Below, in pieces: positions 8,928 through 18,176 of a stretch of 64,000 nt of DNA. Position 1 is the stretch's first letter. Each line of letters starts with the position of its first letter. The position numbers were made by a program, and so were the translations under genes. This DNA comes from Edaphocola flava (lineage in GTDB: Bacteria; Bacteroidota; Bacteroidia; Chitinophagales; Chitinophagaceae), in contig NZ_SAIQ01000001.1 of assembly GCF_004118155.1 (NCBI RefSeq), positions 992,001 to 1,056,000 on the forward strand, in the 5' to 3' direction. The notes below the pieces were generated by a model, which was not told the origin of the DNA, did no database searches, and saw nothing but the letters and a program-made list of their open reading frames with translations.

Positions 8928-9965
8928 TTACTGTTTTACAATTTTACCTGCAAATACTTGTTCCGTACCACGAACAACGATAACCTGGTACATACCTGCT
9001 GCGAAGCGGCTCATATCGATGCTCTCATTCTCGCCTCTTGCCTGCTGGCTGATCATGATCTGACCGATGCTGTTCATTACTTTAATGGTTTCACCACCGG
9101 TTAAGCCCATAACACGTGCATTTCCGCTGGTTACAGTTGGTGCCAGCTGAATGTTACCGCACTCGCTCATGTTTACTTTAGTTACCGTGCTGTACTCAAA
9201 CATACCATCGCGGTCTACCATTTTCAGACGGTAGTAGCCAGAAGCATTTTGCTGTACAGAAGTGCTGTATTTAGCACCATTAGCTGCATTTTGAGCATCC
9301 AGAGATTTGATCATTTTATAATCACGACCTTCAGCACTGAATTCTACTTCGTAATGGTTCAGATTTGCTTCTTTTGCACTTTCCCAGTTTAAAACAACAA
9401 TACCACAAGACTGTTCTTTTGCATTAAAAGAGCGTAATGTTACCGGTAATGGTGCTGCTACTGACAGTGACACCTGTGTAATATCGTTGGCGATATTTGT
9501 ATTACCTACCTGAATAGGAACAGATCTGTCTACAGTCATAGTAGAATTCTGAGGACTACCTACTACAGTGAAGCCTGCAACATTTACAATAGCATCTTCT
9601 GTATTTCCTGCATCAATTGCATTATTATTAGTCAATACTAATTGACCGCTAGGGCCGGTTGTGTAAGAAACGACAGTCCAGTTGTTAACAGTTGGTACGG
9701 TGTTGTTGGCAATACCGTACTGGCTCGGGAAGCCGATCGTAACTTCCAGGCTACCCGCAGGGATTACGCCATTTGTACCAGGCAGTGCAGTACTTGCATT
9801 CTCTACAAAATAGTTTACCTGGCCGCTACCGTTAATCGAGCTGCCACCACCTACCATATAAGGTCCCGGGCTGGCCGGATCTGCGTTCACTGCATTCGCA
9901 GGAATCTGTGCGTATATAGAAGTACTTAATAATGCTAAGCTTGCTAATAAGGATAATTTTTTCAT
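8928..9965 (-). CDS. secreted T9SS cargo protein with type A sorting domain
   Basis: 345 residues with a Sec signal peptide (about 1-19, ending IYAQ) and a C-terminal T9SS type A-like sorting domain (about 270-345) that ends in VFAGKIVKQ, so it is predicted to be exported and attached to the cell surface. A middle section (about 175-260) has the fibronectin-like motif LRSFNAKEQSCGIVVLNWES and YYRLKMVDRDG, a module often seen just before Bacteroidota sorting domains. The N-terminal ~150 residues are low-complexity beta-rich sequence with no recognised enzyme motif. It lies 100 bp downstream of the large repeat protein and is probably in the same transcript, suggesting the two act together on the surface (inference). 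Confidence 0.8.
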   Translation of the reverse strand: MKKLSLLASLALLSTSIYAQIPANAVNADPASPGPYMVGGGSSINGSGQVNYFVENASTALPGTNGVIPAGSLEVTIGFPSQYGIANNTVPTVNNWTVVSYTTGPSGQLVLTNNNAIDAGNTEDAIVNVAGFTVVGSPQNSTMTVDRSVPIQVGNTNIANDITQVSLSVAAPLPVTLRSFNAKEQSCGIVVLNWESAKEANLNHYEVEFSAEGRDYKMIKSLDAQNAANGAKYSTSVQQNASGYYRLKMVDRDGMFEYSTVTKVNMSECGNIQLAPTVTSGNARVMGLTGGETIKVMNSIGQIMISQQARGENESIDMSRFAAGMYQVIVVRGTEQVFAGKIVKQ

Positions 9966-10065
9966 ATTCTTTCTTTTTGGTTTGTTTATAAATGAATTGT
10001 ATTTTCTGAAGAGAGAGAATAGCCGTCAATGACCAGAAGATCATTGACGACTATAAGGGTACTAT

Positions 10066-13000
10066 TTATTGAACATTTACTTTTCTTACGCTACTGTTGT
10101 TGGTACTGTTACGCTCTCCGCCTGAATTGTTCAGGATTACCGGAGTGATATTCAGCTGGCTGATTGTAGCCGTGCCTAATACCTGCATCGTCACACCAAT
10201 TGAAGACAAACCATAGGCTGAGATATTCTCACCTGCTTTCAGTTTAAATAACATGGTCGTTGCAGAATTGGTAACCAATTCCCACTTAGTGTTATCTATA
10301 GGGGTAGCAGCCGGGAAATTCATTGTAGTCAGGGTCGGATCGAAAGTGTAAGAATAGATCGCACTGTTTTTAGACAGACGAACATATACCGGACTAGCTT
10401 CATTATTAGTCGGTACACCTTGCAGCTCGCTTACTCTTAAACGGAAGTTTGCAGAGGTTCCTGAACTGATGATAAAGTTAGATGCACTGATTTGTGTTGA
10501 CATGGTCAGATCCGGAACCTGCTCAACCAGTATGTGCAATGTAGCACTTGCTGTAGCCGGAGTAGTTGCGTTATCGGTAACAACATAAGTAAAGTCTACA
10601 GGGCCTACATAACCAGCCAGTGGAGTAAAGGTATAGCTACCATCTGCAGCCAGCACCAGGATACCCTTGCCTACAATAGTCTCTGTTTTTGCCGTTACGG
10701 TTTGTGCATCATCATCCGGGTCAGAATCATTGGCCAATACACCGTTTGCAGCAGTTGTGGTTAATACATCGCCGTTTTTGGTTTGTATATAATCATCAGC
10801 AGCCAGGGTACTGTTTGTATAGGTAGTTGGCAGAACAGTTACGATCTGGTATGCGCCGCCACATTGTGCTGAAGTTTGGTTATCACAAACATTATAATGG
10901 ATCGTATCGATACCGATAAAGCCAGCGGCAGGAGTATAGGTTACATTACCATTTGTAGTATTTGCTACTGCAGTACCACCATAAACAGTATTGCCCGCAG
11001 TTGCGCCATTCATGTCGGTCAGGGTTATAGACGCCGGTACTAAAGCAGAACCACCGGTTCCGGCATAGTCATTGGCCAGTGAGTGAATGATTACACTCTG
11101 TCCCATTTTAACGGAAGCGATATCCGTATTGATAACCGGAGCAGAAGTAAGTACACTCTGATCTTTAACGGTGATCGTCAGTAATTGATTTATACAAACA
11201 GAGTTGTCACAAACAGGTACATTGAATTGGTATACACCGGCTGTTGCCGTAGTGAAGGTATACGTACCATCTGCATTTACAGAAGGTAATGCTGCTGCAG
11301 GATTACCACTCAGTGCAACTGCTGCTGCATAAGTAGTTGTTCCGGTCACCACATCATTTGTTTTTACATTACCCGGAATAGCCTGGTTGATGTAGCCTAC
11401 ATTGAAATCTGGTCTGCTGAAATTACAGGTTGTACCCGGAGTACCTGCAGGGAGGAAACGAGTATCTACGAATGCACCGTATATATCGATATACTGATCC
11501 AGCGCTGTTACCAGTGTGTTCATCGAGATCTTGATCTCATCAAACGGCATGGTGGTAATGAAACCTGCATTGTACACATTGGTATCGCTACCGATCAGGT
11601 TAACCAGCACGGAAAGGTTAAGCAGGTTAGAACCGGTATTGGTTTCCTGCAATACACCATTGTTATAAGTAGAGATCGTAATGTTAGGCAGTAAAGATGC
11701 TGCAATCGCAAAGTTGTTTCTTTTAATCACGAAACCCGCAAATGTTCCCGCAGGATATACATACTGAGGTACCGCTACACCCAAAGAAGTTGTAGACAAT
11801 GCATTCACAGTATTATATAATCTGGAGAAGTCTGTATTGGTAGCAGATACTGCATTCCACGGATCATCTACTTTACAGCCTGCACATACAGCACCGCTTA
11901 CACCAGTATTAGCACCGTTTACCACAGCACCATGCTGTGTCTGGCTCAGTACTTCTGAAGTGTTACATGGTACATTGCGTGCACAAGAGGTTTCGATGTA
12001 TGTTTCATACACATTGATTGTACCTAATACATTTGCAGCAATCAGGTTGTTTACTTCCATAACAACTTCGTCGAAAGCAACATTACTGATGATACCTACG
12101 ATTTGTTTAGGGCTTGTACCACCGGTAAGGATATCGGTACTTACACCAGCCAGCAGCGGCTGTCCTGTACCATCCTGCACCAGGACATCATCTTTGTATA
12201 ATTTGAATTTGATGTTACCAACTACGTTAGCAGCTAATAATGTTGTGCTCTCAATTTCAAATCCTGCGTATGAACCAGCAGGATAATCCTGAAGCTGATT
12301 TTTAACCGCGATACTACCAGTAGATAATACACCTGCAGTCAGGTCGATAGTAGCGAATGTACTGCTGTTACCATCGATCAGGTTGTTGGTATTGTTGATG
12401 GCACAAGATACACAGCCTGTTCCTGTAACACCGGTACGTCTTGCGTTAACAAATACAGGATAATCCGGGTTAGCAGTATTTTTAAGGCCTACTGATTGCG
12501 CACAGGTAATATCATTAGCACAGAATTGCTTCAGAATGGCACCATAGATACGTGTAGTACCCAGGTCTGCAGCCAATGTCTGGTTAATGGTCAGGCGTAC
12601 ACTGTTGAATTGTCCTGTAGGAACGAAACCGATGATCTGACGACCGGTGCTGTTCAGCAGGCCAGTGTTCAGCGCCAGCAAACCATTGCCAGTCACGGAC
12701 TGTACCAATGTATCATTTCTGTATACCGCTACAGTCATATTGCCCAACAGGCCTAAGTTTAGCAGGCTTGGATTCTCAATATCAAAACCGGCAAATGTAT
12801 TGTTATACATTGTTACCTCGTCCTTGATTTCAAATTGTGCATTTGCCGCAACACCTACTGTCTGTACGATAGTTGCATAGTTGGTCAGGTCTGCATCAAT
12901 TGCAAATTCGGGATTATTGACAGAAGAGTTTACGCCTAATAAGGCTGTAGAACCAGCTTCAGTAGATACCGGATAGGCCGGAGTAGTCAGGTATTGATTA

Positions 13001-13632
13001 GTGTTACAAGCCGGAGCTGCACCTGCGCAATAACGTTCTACTACAGCACCATATACCTGCAGATTGCTTCCCAGGCTCAGTGTACTGAATTGCTCAATCA
13101 TAATACGGTCAAAGTTCTTAGTGGTTCTGAAACCAGCTCTTTGTTTTCCCGTAGCGGATAACAGGTTCAGTTCTAATGTACCGGCACCAAGGGTTGCTTG
13201 CTCCTGTAAAGTAGTACCCAGGTACGTTTTGATGGTAACACTTCCTAATAAATCAAGATCCAGTAAACCGCCTGTACTCTGAATATCGAAACCGGCATAA
13301 GTGCCCGCTGCGTAATATCCGCCGGTACTTTCTACGGTTAAGCGTATAGTTGATAAAAGAAGTGTATTGAATGTAGCAAAGTTAGCTGCATTGTTATCAG
13401 TAGCATTGCCTTGTAAGCTCAAGCTGGCAAGGCCGCTGGCACCGGTCCAGGAAGCACCCGTCACAATTGTACCGGGAGCACTATTGGTACCAACCGAAGA
13501 CAATGAGGTTGGAACATTACAAGGGGTAAGAGGCGCCTGGGCAAAGCCTTGAGGGGCCATAAACAGCATTGCTGTGATTAGGGAGAATAACCGGACGACG
13601 ATACTCGTACGGCTGGCGTAAATTTTTGACAT
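10066..13632 (-). CDS. large secreted fourfold-repeat surface protein with cadherin/Ig-like domains
   Basis: 1188 residues with a signal peptide (about 1-32). Residues 38 to about 735 hold four diverged copies of a ~165-175-residue unit. Each copy has an early segment with NYAT/NFAT-like spacing, a central G(T/S)(Y/F)AGF(D/E/V)I motif, a LLxNITxxxYxxxxLxQ strand pair and an end like IYGAxxxxxC. A ~100-residue linker follows, then two cadherin- or Ig-like modules (about 825-1035) with the motifs VTYTPAAGFIGIDTIHY and YTFTPLAGYVGPVDFTY. The last ~140 residues are another beta domain ending VRKVNVQ, without an obvious sorting signal. Cysteine pairs occur at the repeat borders. It is probably an adhesin or surface-layer-like structural protein; function unknown. 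No frameshift is seen. Confidence 0.75.
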   Translation of the reverse strand: MSKIYASRTSIVVRLFSLITAMLFMAPQGFAQAPLTPCNVPTSLSSVGTNSAPGTIVTGASWTGASGLASLSLQGNATDNNAANFATFNTLLLSTIRLTVESTGGYYAAGTYAGFDIQSTGGLLDLDLLGSVTIKTYLGTTLQEQATLGAGTLELNLLSATGKQRAGFRTTKNFDRIMIEQFSTLSLGSNLQVYGAVVERYCAGAAPACNTNQYLTTPAYPVSTEAGSTALLGVNSSVNNPEFAIDADLTNYATIVQTVGVAANAQFEIKDEVTMYNNTFAGFDIENPSLLNLGLLGNMTVAVYRNDTLVQSVTGNGLLALNTGLLNSTGRQIIGFVPTGQFNSVRLTINQTLAADLGTTRIYGAILKQFCANDITCAQSVGLKNTANPDYPVFVNARRTGVTGTGCVSCAINNTNNLIDGNSSTFATIDLTAGVLSTGSIAVKNQLQDYPAGSYAGFEIESTTLLAANVVGNIKFKLYKDDVLVQDGTGQPLLAGVSTDILTGGTSPKQIVGIISNVAFDEVVMEVNNLIAANVLGTINVYETYIETSCARNVPCNTSEVLSQTQHGAVVNGANTGVSGAVCAGCKVDDPWNAVSATNTDFSRLYNTVNALSTTSLGVAVPQYVYPAGTFAGFVIKRNNFAIAASLLPNITISTYNNGVLQETNTGSNLLNLSVLVNLIGSDTNVYNAGFITTMPFDEIKISMNTLVTALDQYIDIYGAFVDTRFLPAGTPGTTCNFSRPDFNVGYINQAIPGNVKTNDVVTGTTTYAAAVALSGNPAAALPSVNADGTYTFTTATAGVYQFNVPVCDNSVCINQLLTITVKDQSVLTSAPVINTDIASVKMGQSVIIHSLANDYAGTGGSALVPASITLTDMNGATAGNTVYGGTAVANTTNGNVTYTPAAGFIGIDTIHYNVCDNQTSAQCGGAYQIVTVLPTTYTNSTLAADDYIQTKNGDVLTTTAANGVLANDSDPDDDAQTVTAKTETIVGKGILVLAADGSYTFTPLAGYVGPVDFTYVVTDNATTPATASATLHILVEQVPDLTMSTQISASNFIISSGTSANFRLRVSELQGVPTNNEASPVYVRLSKNSAIYSYTFDPTLTTMNFPAATPIDNTKWELVTNSATTMLFKLKAGENISAYGLSSIGVTMQVLGTATISQLNITPVILNNSGGERNSTNNSSVRKVNVQ

Positions 13633-14323
13633 AATTAGTTTGAATTAGTAAGGGGTTAATTAATGTTGATAACAACATATACTCTCCATATTCTCATACA
13701 TAAAATGGATCAGCAAGGCACGCAAAAAGCCCTGACGCATGTGGGACATCAAGCGTCAATAAAGATTGCGGAAATGCAATCCCGTTCTTATACGGAAAGG
13801 CGAATAAGTAGATACATACCTACGCAAGCATGCGTACGTACATAAGCAGTAAGTAGATCAGTAAATGTCTAAGTTAAATCGAAAACGTAGTATTTGCGAT
13901 CAATAAAGCCGAACATAATTTTGTTTTTAGAGTGAATAAATGTGGTAAACCCTTACCCTTTCCCTTGTGGGGGAACTGGCCTAATACAACTCACATTTAG
14001 TTTTTGCATAGGTATAATTTGCACACTAAAAATAAAACGCTCTATTGCACACTACGAAAGTGTATAGAAATTGGGGACATCATTATTCAAAAAATAAGCT
14101 TATACAAGACTTATGTAAGAAATGAATAACAATATTGGATGTAGTTTCAATAGCAAATTTAAAAAATGATCTGTAAACACAATCATTTTTATGTATAAAA
14201 ATTATTAATTCCTCTTAACCCTGGTTCAAAAGTGCAGAAATAAAGGCACAGCCTGCACTGCACCACTATAAATGGCTCAGGCAGGAGCGGAAGTGCTCCA
14301 ATAAAAAGAAATAAAACAGGTAA
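13633..14323 (-). other. 691-bp non-coding region, probable long 5' leader of the repeat-protein gene
   Basis: No convincing gene on either strand. It lies downstream of the Crp/Fnr gene and upstream of the repeat-protein start. On the minus strand a full promoter match is at 14153-14182, which would give a leader of about 515 nt. A nested hairpin (13733-13742 with 13746-13758) and a few short stems (for example around 13950-13975) are present. No known riboswitch class was recognised. Confidence 0.4.
14153..14182 (-). promoter_or_regulatory. candidate promoter TTG-N19-TAAATTTG
   Basis: On the minus strand both parts of the Bacteroidota promoter are present: TTG (complement at 14180-14182), a 19-bp spacer, and TAAATTTG (complement at 14153-14160). 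The nearest downstream gene is the repeat protein at 13632. Confidence 0.45.
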
Positions 14324-15058
14324 TTAGTCCTGCAGGTTTGCAGTATTTAATAAGCGATTGAAGTCTAGTACTTTAATACGTTTACCATCCAGATCAATGA
14401 TGCCATCTTTCTTAAATTCAGACAGCAGCCTGATAGCAGACTCTGTGGCAGTACCTACTATATTAGCAATCTCATCGCGGGTAAGCCTCACATTTAGGGT
14501 CTGCCCATCTTCGTCAAAGCCATAAGTTTCCTTTACAAATAGCAGTGCCTCTGCCAGCCTTTCGCGTACAGGTTTCTGTGCAAGGTGTGCAACCTTCTGC
14601 TCTGCTCTGCCTAGTTCCAGGCTGATGAGCTTCATAAAGTCCAATGCGAGATTATTATCCTTAGTCAGGGCTCCCATAAATTGATCCCTTGGAATAAAAC
14701 ACACAGCAGTATCTTCTAATGCGATTGCAGATGCGGAGTATCTTGTATCGCTCAATAAGGCCTTATAGCCAATCAGATCGCCGGGTTTGGCAAGTCTGTA
14801 TATATGTTCCTTTCCATCGTCTCCGTTCTTAGAGATCTTCACCTTGCCGGAATTGATACAATAAATGCCATAAGAGCGCATACCCTCATGAAAAATGATC
14901 TGTCCCTTTTTATAGCTGGTACAGGTCTTCTCTTCACTGATCAGATCCAACTGCTCCTTACGGGCATTGCAGAACACACTGGATTGCTTGTGCGCGCAAT
15001 TGTTGCAGTTGTCATCCGGACAGTTATAAGTGCTCATATTTTCATCCTCAGGCTTCAT
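14324..15058 (-). CDS. Crp/Fnr-family regulator with N-terminal cysteine cluster
   Basis: 244-residue transcription factor. It has an N-terminal cysteine-rich stretch (Cys13, Cys18, Cys21, Cys30), a cyclic-nucleotide-binding-like jelly-roll domain (about 45-160), a dimer helix (about 150-180) and a C-terminal winged helix-turn-helix with recognition region LTRDEIANIVGTATESAIRL. The four cysteines resemble the Fe-S ligand set of oxygen-sensing FNR proteins, although the spacing differs from E. coli FNR. The position directly downstream of the oxidase genes fits control of respiration. Met8 is an alternative start that keeps all four cysteines. A terminator and a separate promoter lie between it and cytochrome oxidase subunit I, so it can be expressed on its own. 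Whether it binds cAMP, Fe-S or nothing is not shown by sequence. Confidence 0.85.
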   Translation of the reverse strand: MKPEDENMSTYNCPDDNCNNCAHKQSSVFCNARKEQLDLISEEKTCTSYKKGQIIFHEGMRSYGIYCINSGKVKISKNGDDGKEHIYRLAKPGDLIGYKALLSDTRYSASAIALEDTAVCFIPRDQFMGALTKDNNLALDFMKLISLELGRAEQKVAHLAQKPVRERLAEALLFVKETYGFDEDGQTLNVRLTRDEIANIVGTATESAIRLLSEFKKDGIIDLDGKRIKVLDFNRLLNTANLQD

Positions 15059-15091
15059 CTTGCAGGGTTTATTTAAACTAATGGAATACTA

Positions 15092-15120
15092 CAAAATTAT
15101 ATATAAAATAAATGAGGCAA
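15092..15120 (-). promoter_or_regulatory. promoter of the Crp/Fnr gene (TTG-N18-TAATTTTG)
   Basis: On the minus strand TTG (complement 15118-15120) and TAATTTTG (complement 15092-15099) are separated by 18 bp. The predicted start of transcription is about 25 nt before the gene. The -33 element overlaps the upstream terminator hairpin. Confidence 0.5.
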
Positions 15121-15140
15121 TAATATATTGCCTCATTTAT
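15108..15140 (-). terminator. hairpin ending the act-cox operon
   Basis: 15-bp perfect stem (15108-15122 with 15126-15140), 3-nt loop, T-rich sequence following on the minus strand. It lies 13 bp after the cytochrome oxidase subunit I stop codon. Confidence 0.7.
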
Positions 15141-15153
15141 ACATAATATGTTA

Positions 15154-16974
15154 TTAATGCTCTTCTTCTCCCGGACGTAAAGGAACGTTTTGAGGAATAA
15201 AGTCATTTCCGTGACCATCATCTTTATAATCATACGGCCAACGGTGTACTTCAGGAATTGGACCTTCCCAGTTACCGTGCTCCGGATGAACAGGTGTAGT
15301 CCACTCCAGTGTAGTTGCCTTCCAAGGATTCTGGCTGGTAACTTTTCTACCGCGGAACATGCTCACGAAGAAGTTGAATACGAATAATAATTGTGCAAAG
15401 AATGTGATCACAACTACAACAGTGATGAAAGCATTCATTGGTTGATAATCCTTATAAGATACCCACGCACTGTAATCGTAGTAGCGACGTGGCATACCCG
15501 CCAGACCTGCATAGTGCATTGGCCAGAAGATCAGGTAAGCACCGATGAAGGTGATAAAGAAGTGGATATAACCCAGAGTATTGTTCATGAATCTGCCGAA
15601 CATCTTAGGGAACCAGTGGTACACACCGGCAAACATACCGAAGAATGCAGATACACCCATTACCAAGTGGAAGTGCGCAATAACGAAATACGTATCGTGC
15701 AGGTGAATATCCAGAGCAGAGTTACCTAACCAGATACCAGTCAGACCACCAGAGATGAAGATTGATACGAAACCAATTGCAAACATCATCGGTACAGTGA
15801 AACGGATACTACCTCTCCAGATTGTAGTCAGCCAGTTGAATACTTTGATCGCAGATGGGATCGCAATTAACAGGGTTAACAGTACAAACACAGAGCCTAA
15901 GAACGGACTCATACCCGATACGAACATATGGTGCGCCCATACTACCAGTGCCAGTGAAGTGATACCGATCAGAGAGATAATCATTGCCAGGTAACCAAAG
16001 ATTGGTTTACGGCTATGTGTAGATAATATTTCAGAAGCCATACCCATACCCGGCAACATTACGATGTATACCTCAGGGTGACCTAAGAACCAGAATAAGT
16101 GTTGGTATAAGATAGCAGAACCACCAATGTGCGATAATGCTTTACCACCGATAAAGATTTCAGACAGGTAGAAGCTGGTACCCATGTGACGATCAAAGAT
16201 CAACAGAACCACACCGGAAACTAATACAGGGAATGATAATACACCCAGGATAGCGGTGAAGAAGAAAGACCAGATTGTCAATGGCATACGTGTCATCTTC
16301 ATACCATTAGTTCTCATATTCAGAATAGTAGTGATATAGTTCAAACCACCTAATAACTGAGATACTACGAACAGTACCATACTGATCAACCATAAGTCCA
16401 TACCTAAACCAGAACCTAAAGATGCTTCTTTAAGTGCACTCAATGGAGGATAAGTCGTCCATCCACCAGCAGCAGGGCCGGTTTGAACAAATAAAGAAAC
16501 AAACATGATCACACTGGAAACAAAGAAGAACCAGTAAGATAACATATTCATAAATGGTGATGCCATATCGCGCGCGCCAATCTGAAGTGGAATCAGGAAG
16601 TTACTGAAAGTACCACTCAAACCGGCAGTTAATACAAAGAATACCAGGATAGTACCGTGCATTGTTACCAATGCATAGTAAAATTCAGGAGTCAGTTTTC
16701 CTCCTTTAGCCCAGTGACCCAGGAATTGCTCCATAATAGGGAAGCTAGACTCCGGGAAACCTAATTGTAAACGGAAGAATACGGAGAATAAAGCACCGAT
16801 TACAGCCCATATAATACCTGTAACCAGGTATTGTTTACCGATCATCTTATGATCCTGGCTAAATATGTACTTTGTAAGAAAGTGCTGTTTAGGATGATCG
16901 TGATGACCCTCGTGATGTTCGTGCGCACCGTGTGCATGTGCTAAAGTAGCGTCGTTACCCATTTTTATATTCAA
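15154..16974 (-). CDS. ctaD: cytochrome c oxidase subunit I (aa3-type, A1 family)
   Basis: Catalytic subunit of a proton-pumping heme-copper oxidase, 606 residues with about 12 membrane helices. CuB and active-site residues are visible: GHPEVY (about 298-303, with the His and the cross-linked Tyr), WAHHM, and the heme ligand region HLHDTYFVIAHFHLVMG. The Glu in GHPEVY places it in the A1 subfamily, which keeps D- and K-channel proton routes. The first ~31 residues carry nine histidines, an unusual cytosolic tail. It lies directly downstream of subunit II and the act genes. Subunits III and IV are not found next to it: a terminator and the Crp/Fnr gene follow. Met5 is an alternative start. Confidence 0.96.
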   Translation of the reverse strand: MNIKMGNDATLAHAHGAHEHHEGHHDHPKQHFLTKYIFSQDHKMIGKQYLVTGIIWAVIGALFSVFFRLQLGFPESSFPIMEQFLGHWAKGGKLTPEFYYALVTMHGTILVFFVLTAGLSGTFSNFLIPLQIGARDMASPFMNMLSYWFFFVSSVIMFVSLFVQTGPAAGGWTTYPPLSALKEASLGSGLGMDLWLISMVLFVVSQLLGGLNYITTILNMRTNGMKMTRMPLTIWSFFFTAILGVLSFPVLVSGVVLLIFDRHMGTSFYLSEIFIGGKALSHIGGSAILYQHLFWFLGHPEVYIVMLPGMGMASEILSTHSRKPIFGYLAMIISLIGITSLALVVWAHHMFVSGMSPFLGSVFVLLTLLIAIPSAIKVFNWLTTIWRGSIRFTVPMMFAIGFVSIFISGGLTGIWLGNSALDIHLHDTYFVIAHFHLVMGVSAFFGMFAGVYHWFPKMFGRFMNNTLGYIHFFITFIGAYLIFWPMHYAGLAGMPRRYYDYSAWVSYKDYQPMNAFITVVVVITFFAQLLFVFNFFVSMFRGRKVTSQNPWKATTLEWTTPVHPEHGNWEGPIPEVHRWPYDYKDDGHGNDFIPQNVPLRPGEEEH

Positions 16975-17025
16975 TTTACAAACCTTATAAAAAGGCAGAA
17001 AATAATTTAATGTTTAAAAATTTTA

Positions 17026-18096
17026 TTACTTGGATGCAACAGTTTTGGTAGTATCCTGAGCTGCAGCAGGGGCAGGAGTTTCAGTTCCTTCCTTTACCGC
17101 TGTTGCCGGAGCGGCTTCAGCAGGATGTTGCAGATCGTAATAAGGTTTTTGCTCAGCTAACCATGTGTTGAATTCTTTCTCAGTCTCAACTACTACAGTA
17201 CCTCTCATAGAATAGTGGCCTTTACCACACATCTGATCACAAGTGATTTCATAAACGAAATCTTTGTTACCGGTAAGCTGTTTCATTTCAGCAGTAGTTT
17301 TTCTTGGTGTAAACCACATTGTAGTGGTAATACCAGGAACAGCATCCATCTTCATTCTGAAGTGAGGCAGACCCACATCATGGATTACATCACGGGAATT
17401 GATAATGAATTGTACGTCTTTATTATTAATGATGTGTGCTTCACCATTTTCAACAATGATATCGTCTTTAGAAGCCGGATCGTTCCAATCCAGACCCAGA
17501 ATATTGTTCGCGTCGTTGATCAGACGGAAGTTTGTTTTACCAAACACACCATCTTTACCAGCATAACGGATCACCCAGTTAAACTGCTTACCCATAACCT
17601 GCACTTTTAAGGCACCTTCCGGAGCTTTACCTGTAATGGTAACCCAGTTTTTCAGACCAATCGCAACCAGGACCATCAGCGTTAAAGCCGGAATAGTAGT
17701 CCAGATTACCTCTAACTTATTATTATGAGAATAGAAGTAAGGCTTCTTATCATCTCTTGCCTGATATTTGTAAGAGAACCAAAACAGCACAGCTTGTGTT
17801 GCAAGAAATACAGCACCTGTAATGATCAGCGTTACATGCAGCATTTTTTCATACTCCAGCCCTTGTACAGAAGCTGATTCCGGCAATCCTAAAGGAGCCA
17901 GGTATTGATGACACTTATAAATACCGTAGAGACCCAGGATGAAGACAACTACTAATAATACTGCCATCAGCTTATTAGTACTCTTGGCTACAACTTCTTC
18001 GCCTCGTATGATATTAGCATATTCGCTGGCTTTGGCAATCTGGTAAATGATGATAAAAACCAGAATAACTAAGGCGGTTAATATTAATCCCGACAT
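17026..18096 (-). CDS. ctaC: cytochrome c oxidase subunit II
   Basis: Carries the CuA centre that accepts electrons from cytochrome c or the Act complex. Four hydrophobic stretches are seen near the N-terminus (about 3-21, 44-62, 90-112, 135-150), more than the usual two. The periplasmic cupredoxin domain has the CuA ligand set (DVIHDVGLPHF, then CDQMCGKGHYSM) and the aromatic electron-entry region QFNWVIRYAGKDG. The C-terminus is an Ala/Pro/Thr-rich tail of about 35 residues and no cytochrome c domain is fused. It sits between actF and subunit I in one run of genes, so it should be cotranscribed with both. Confidence 0.95.
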   Translation of the reverse strand: MSGLILTALVILVFIIIYQIAKASEYANIIRGEEVVAKSTNKLMAVLLVVVFILGLYGIYKCHQYLAPLGLPESASVQGLEYEKMLHVTLIITGAVFLATQAVLFWFSYKYQARDDKKPYFYSHNNKLEVIWTTIPALTLMVLVAIGLKNWVTITGKAPEGALKVQVMGKQFNWVIRYAGKDGVFGKTNFRLINDANNILGLDWNDPASKDDIIVENGEAHIINNKDVQFIINSRDVIHDVGLPHFRMKMDAVPGITTTMWFTPRKTTAEMKQLTGNKDFVYEITCDQMCGKGHYSMRGTVVVETEKEFNTWLAEQKPYYDLQHPAEAAPATAVKEGTETPAPAAAQDTTKTVASK

Positions 18097-18176
18097 TGTT
18101 GAATGTTAATTATTTAATTATTAAATGCAGGTGAACGGAACACCCCAATTCTTTTCCTATTATACTTGAAACTATA

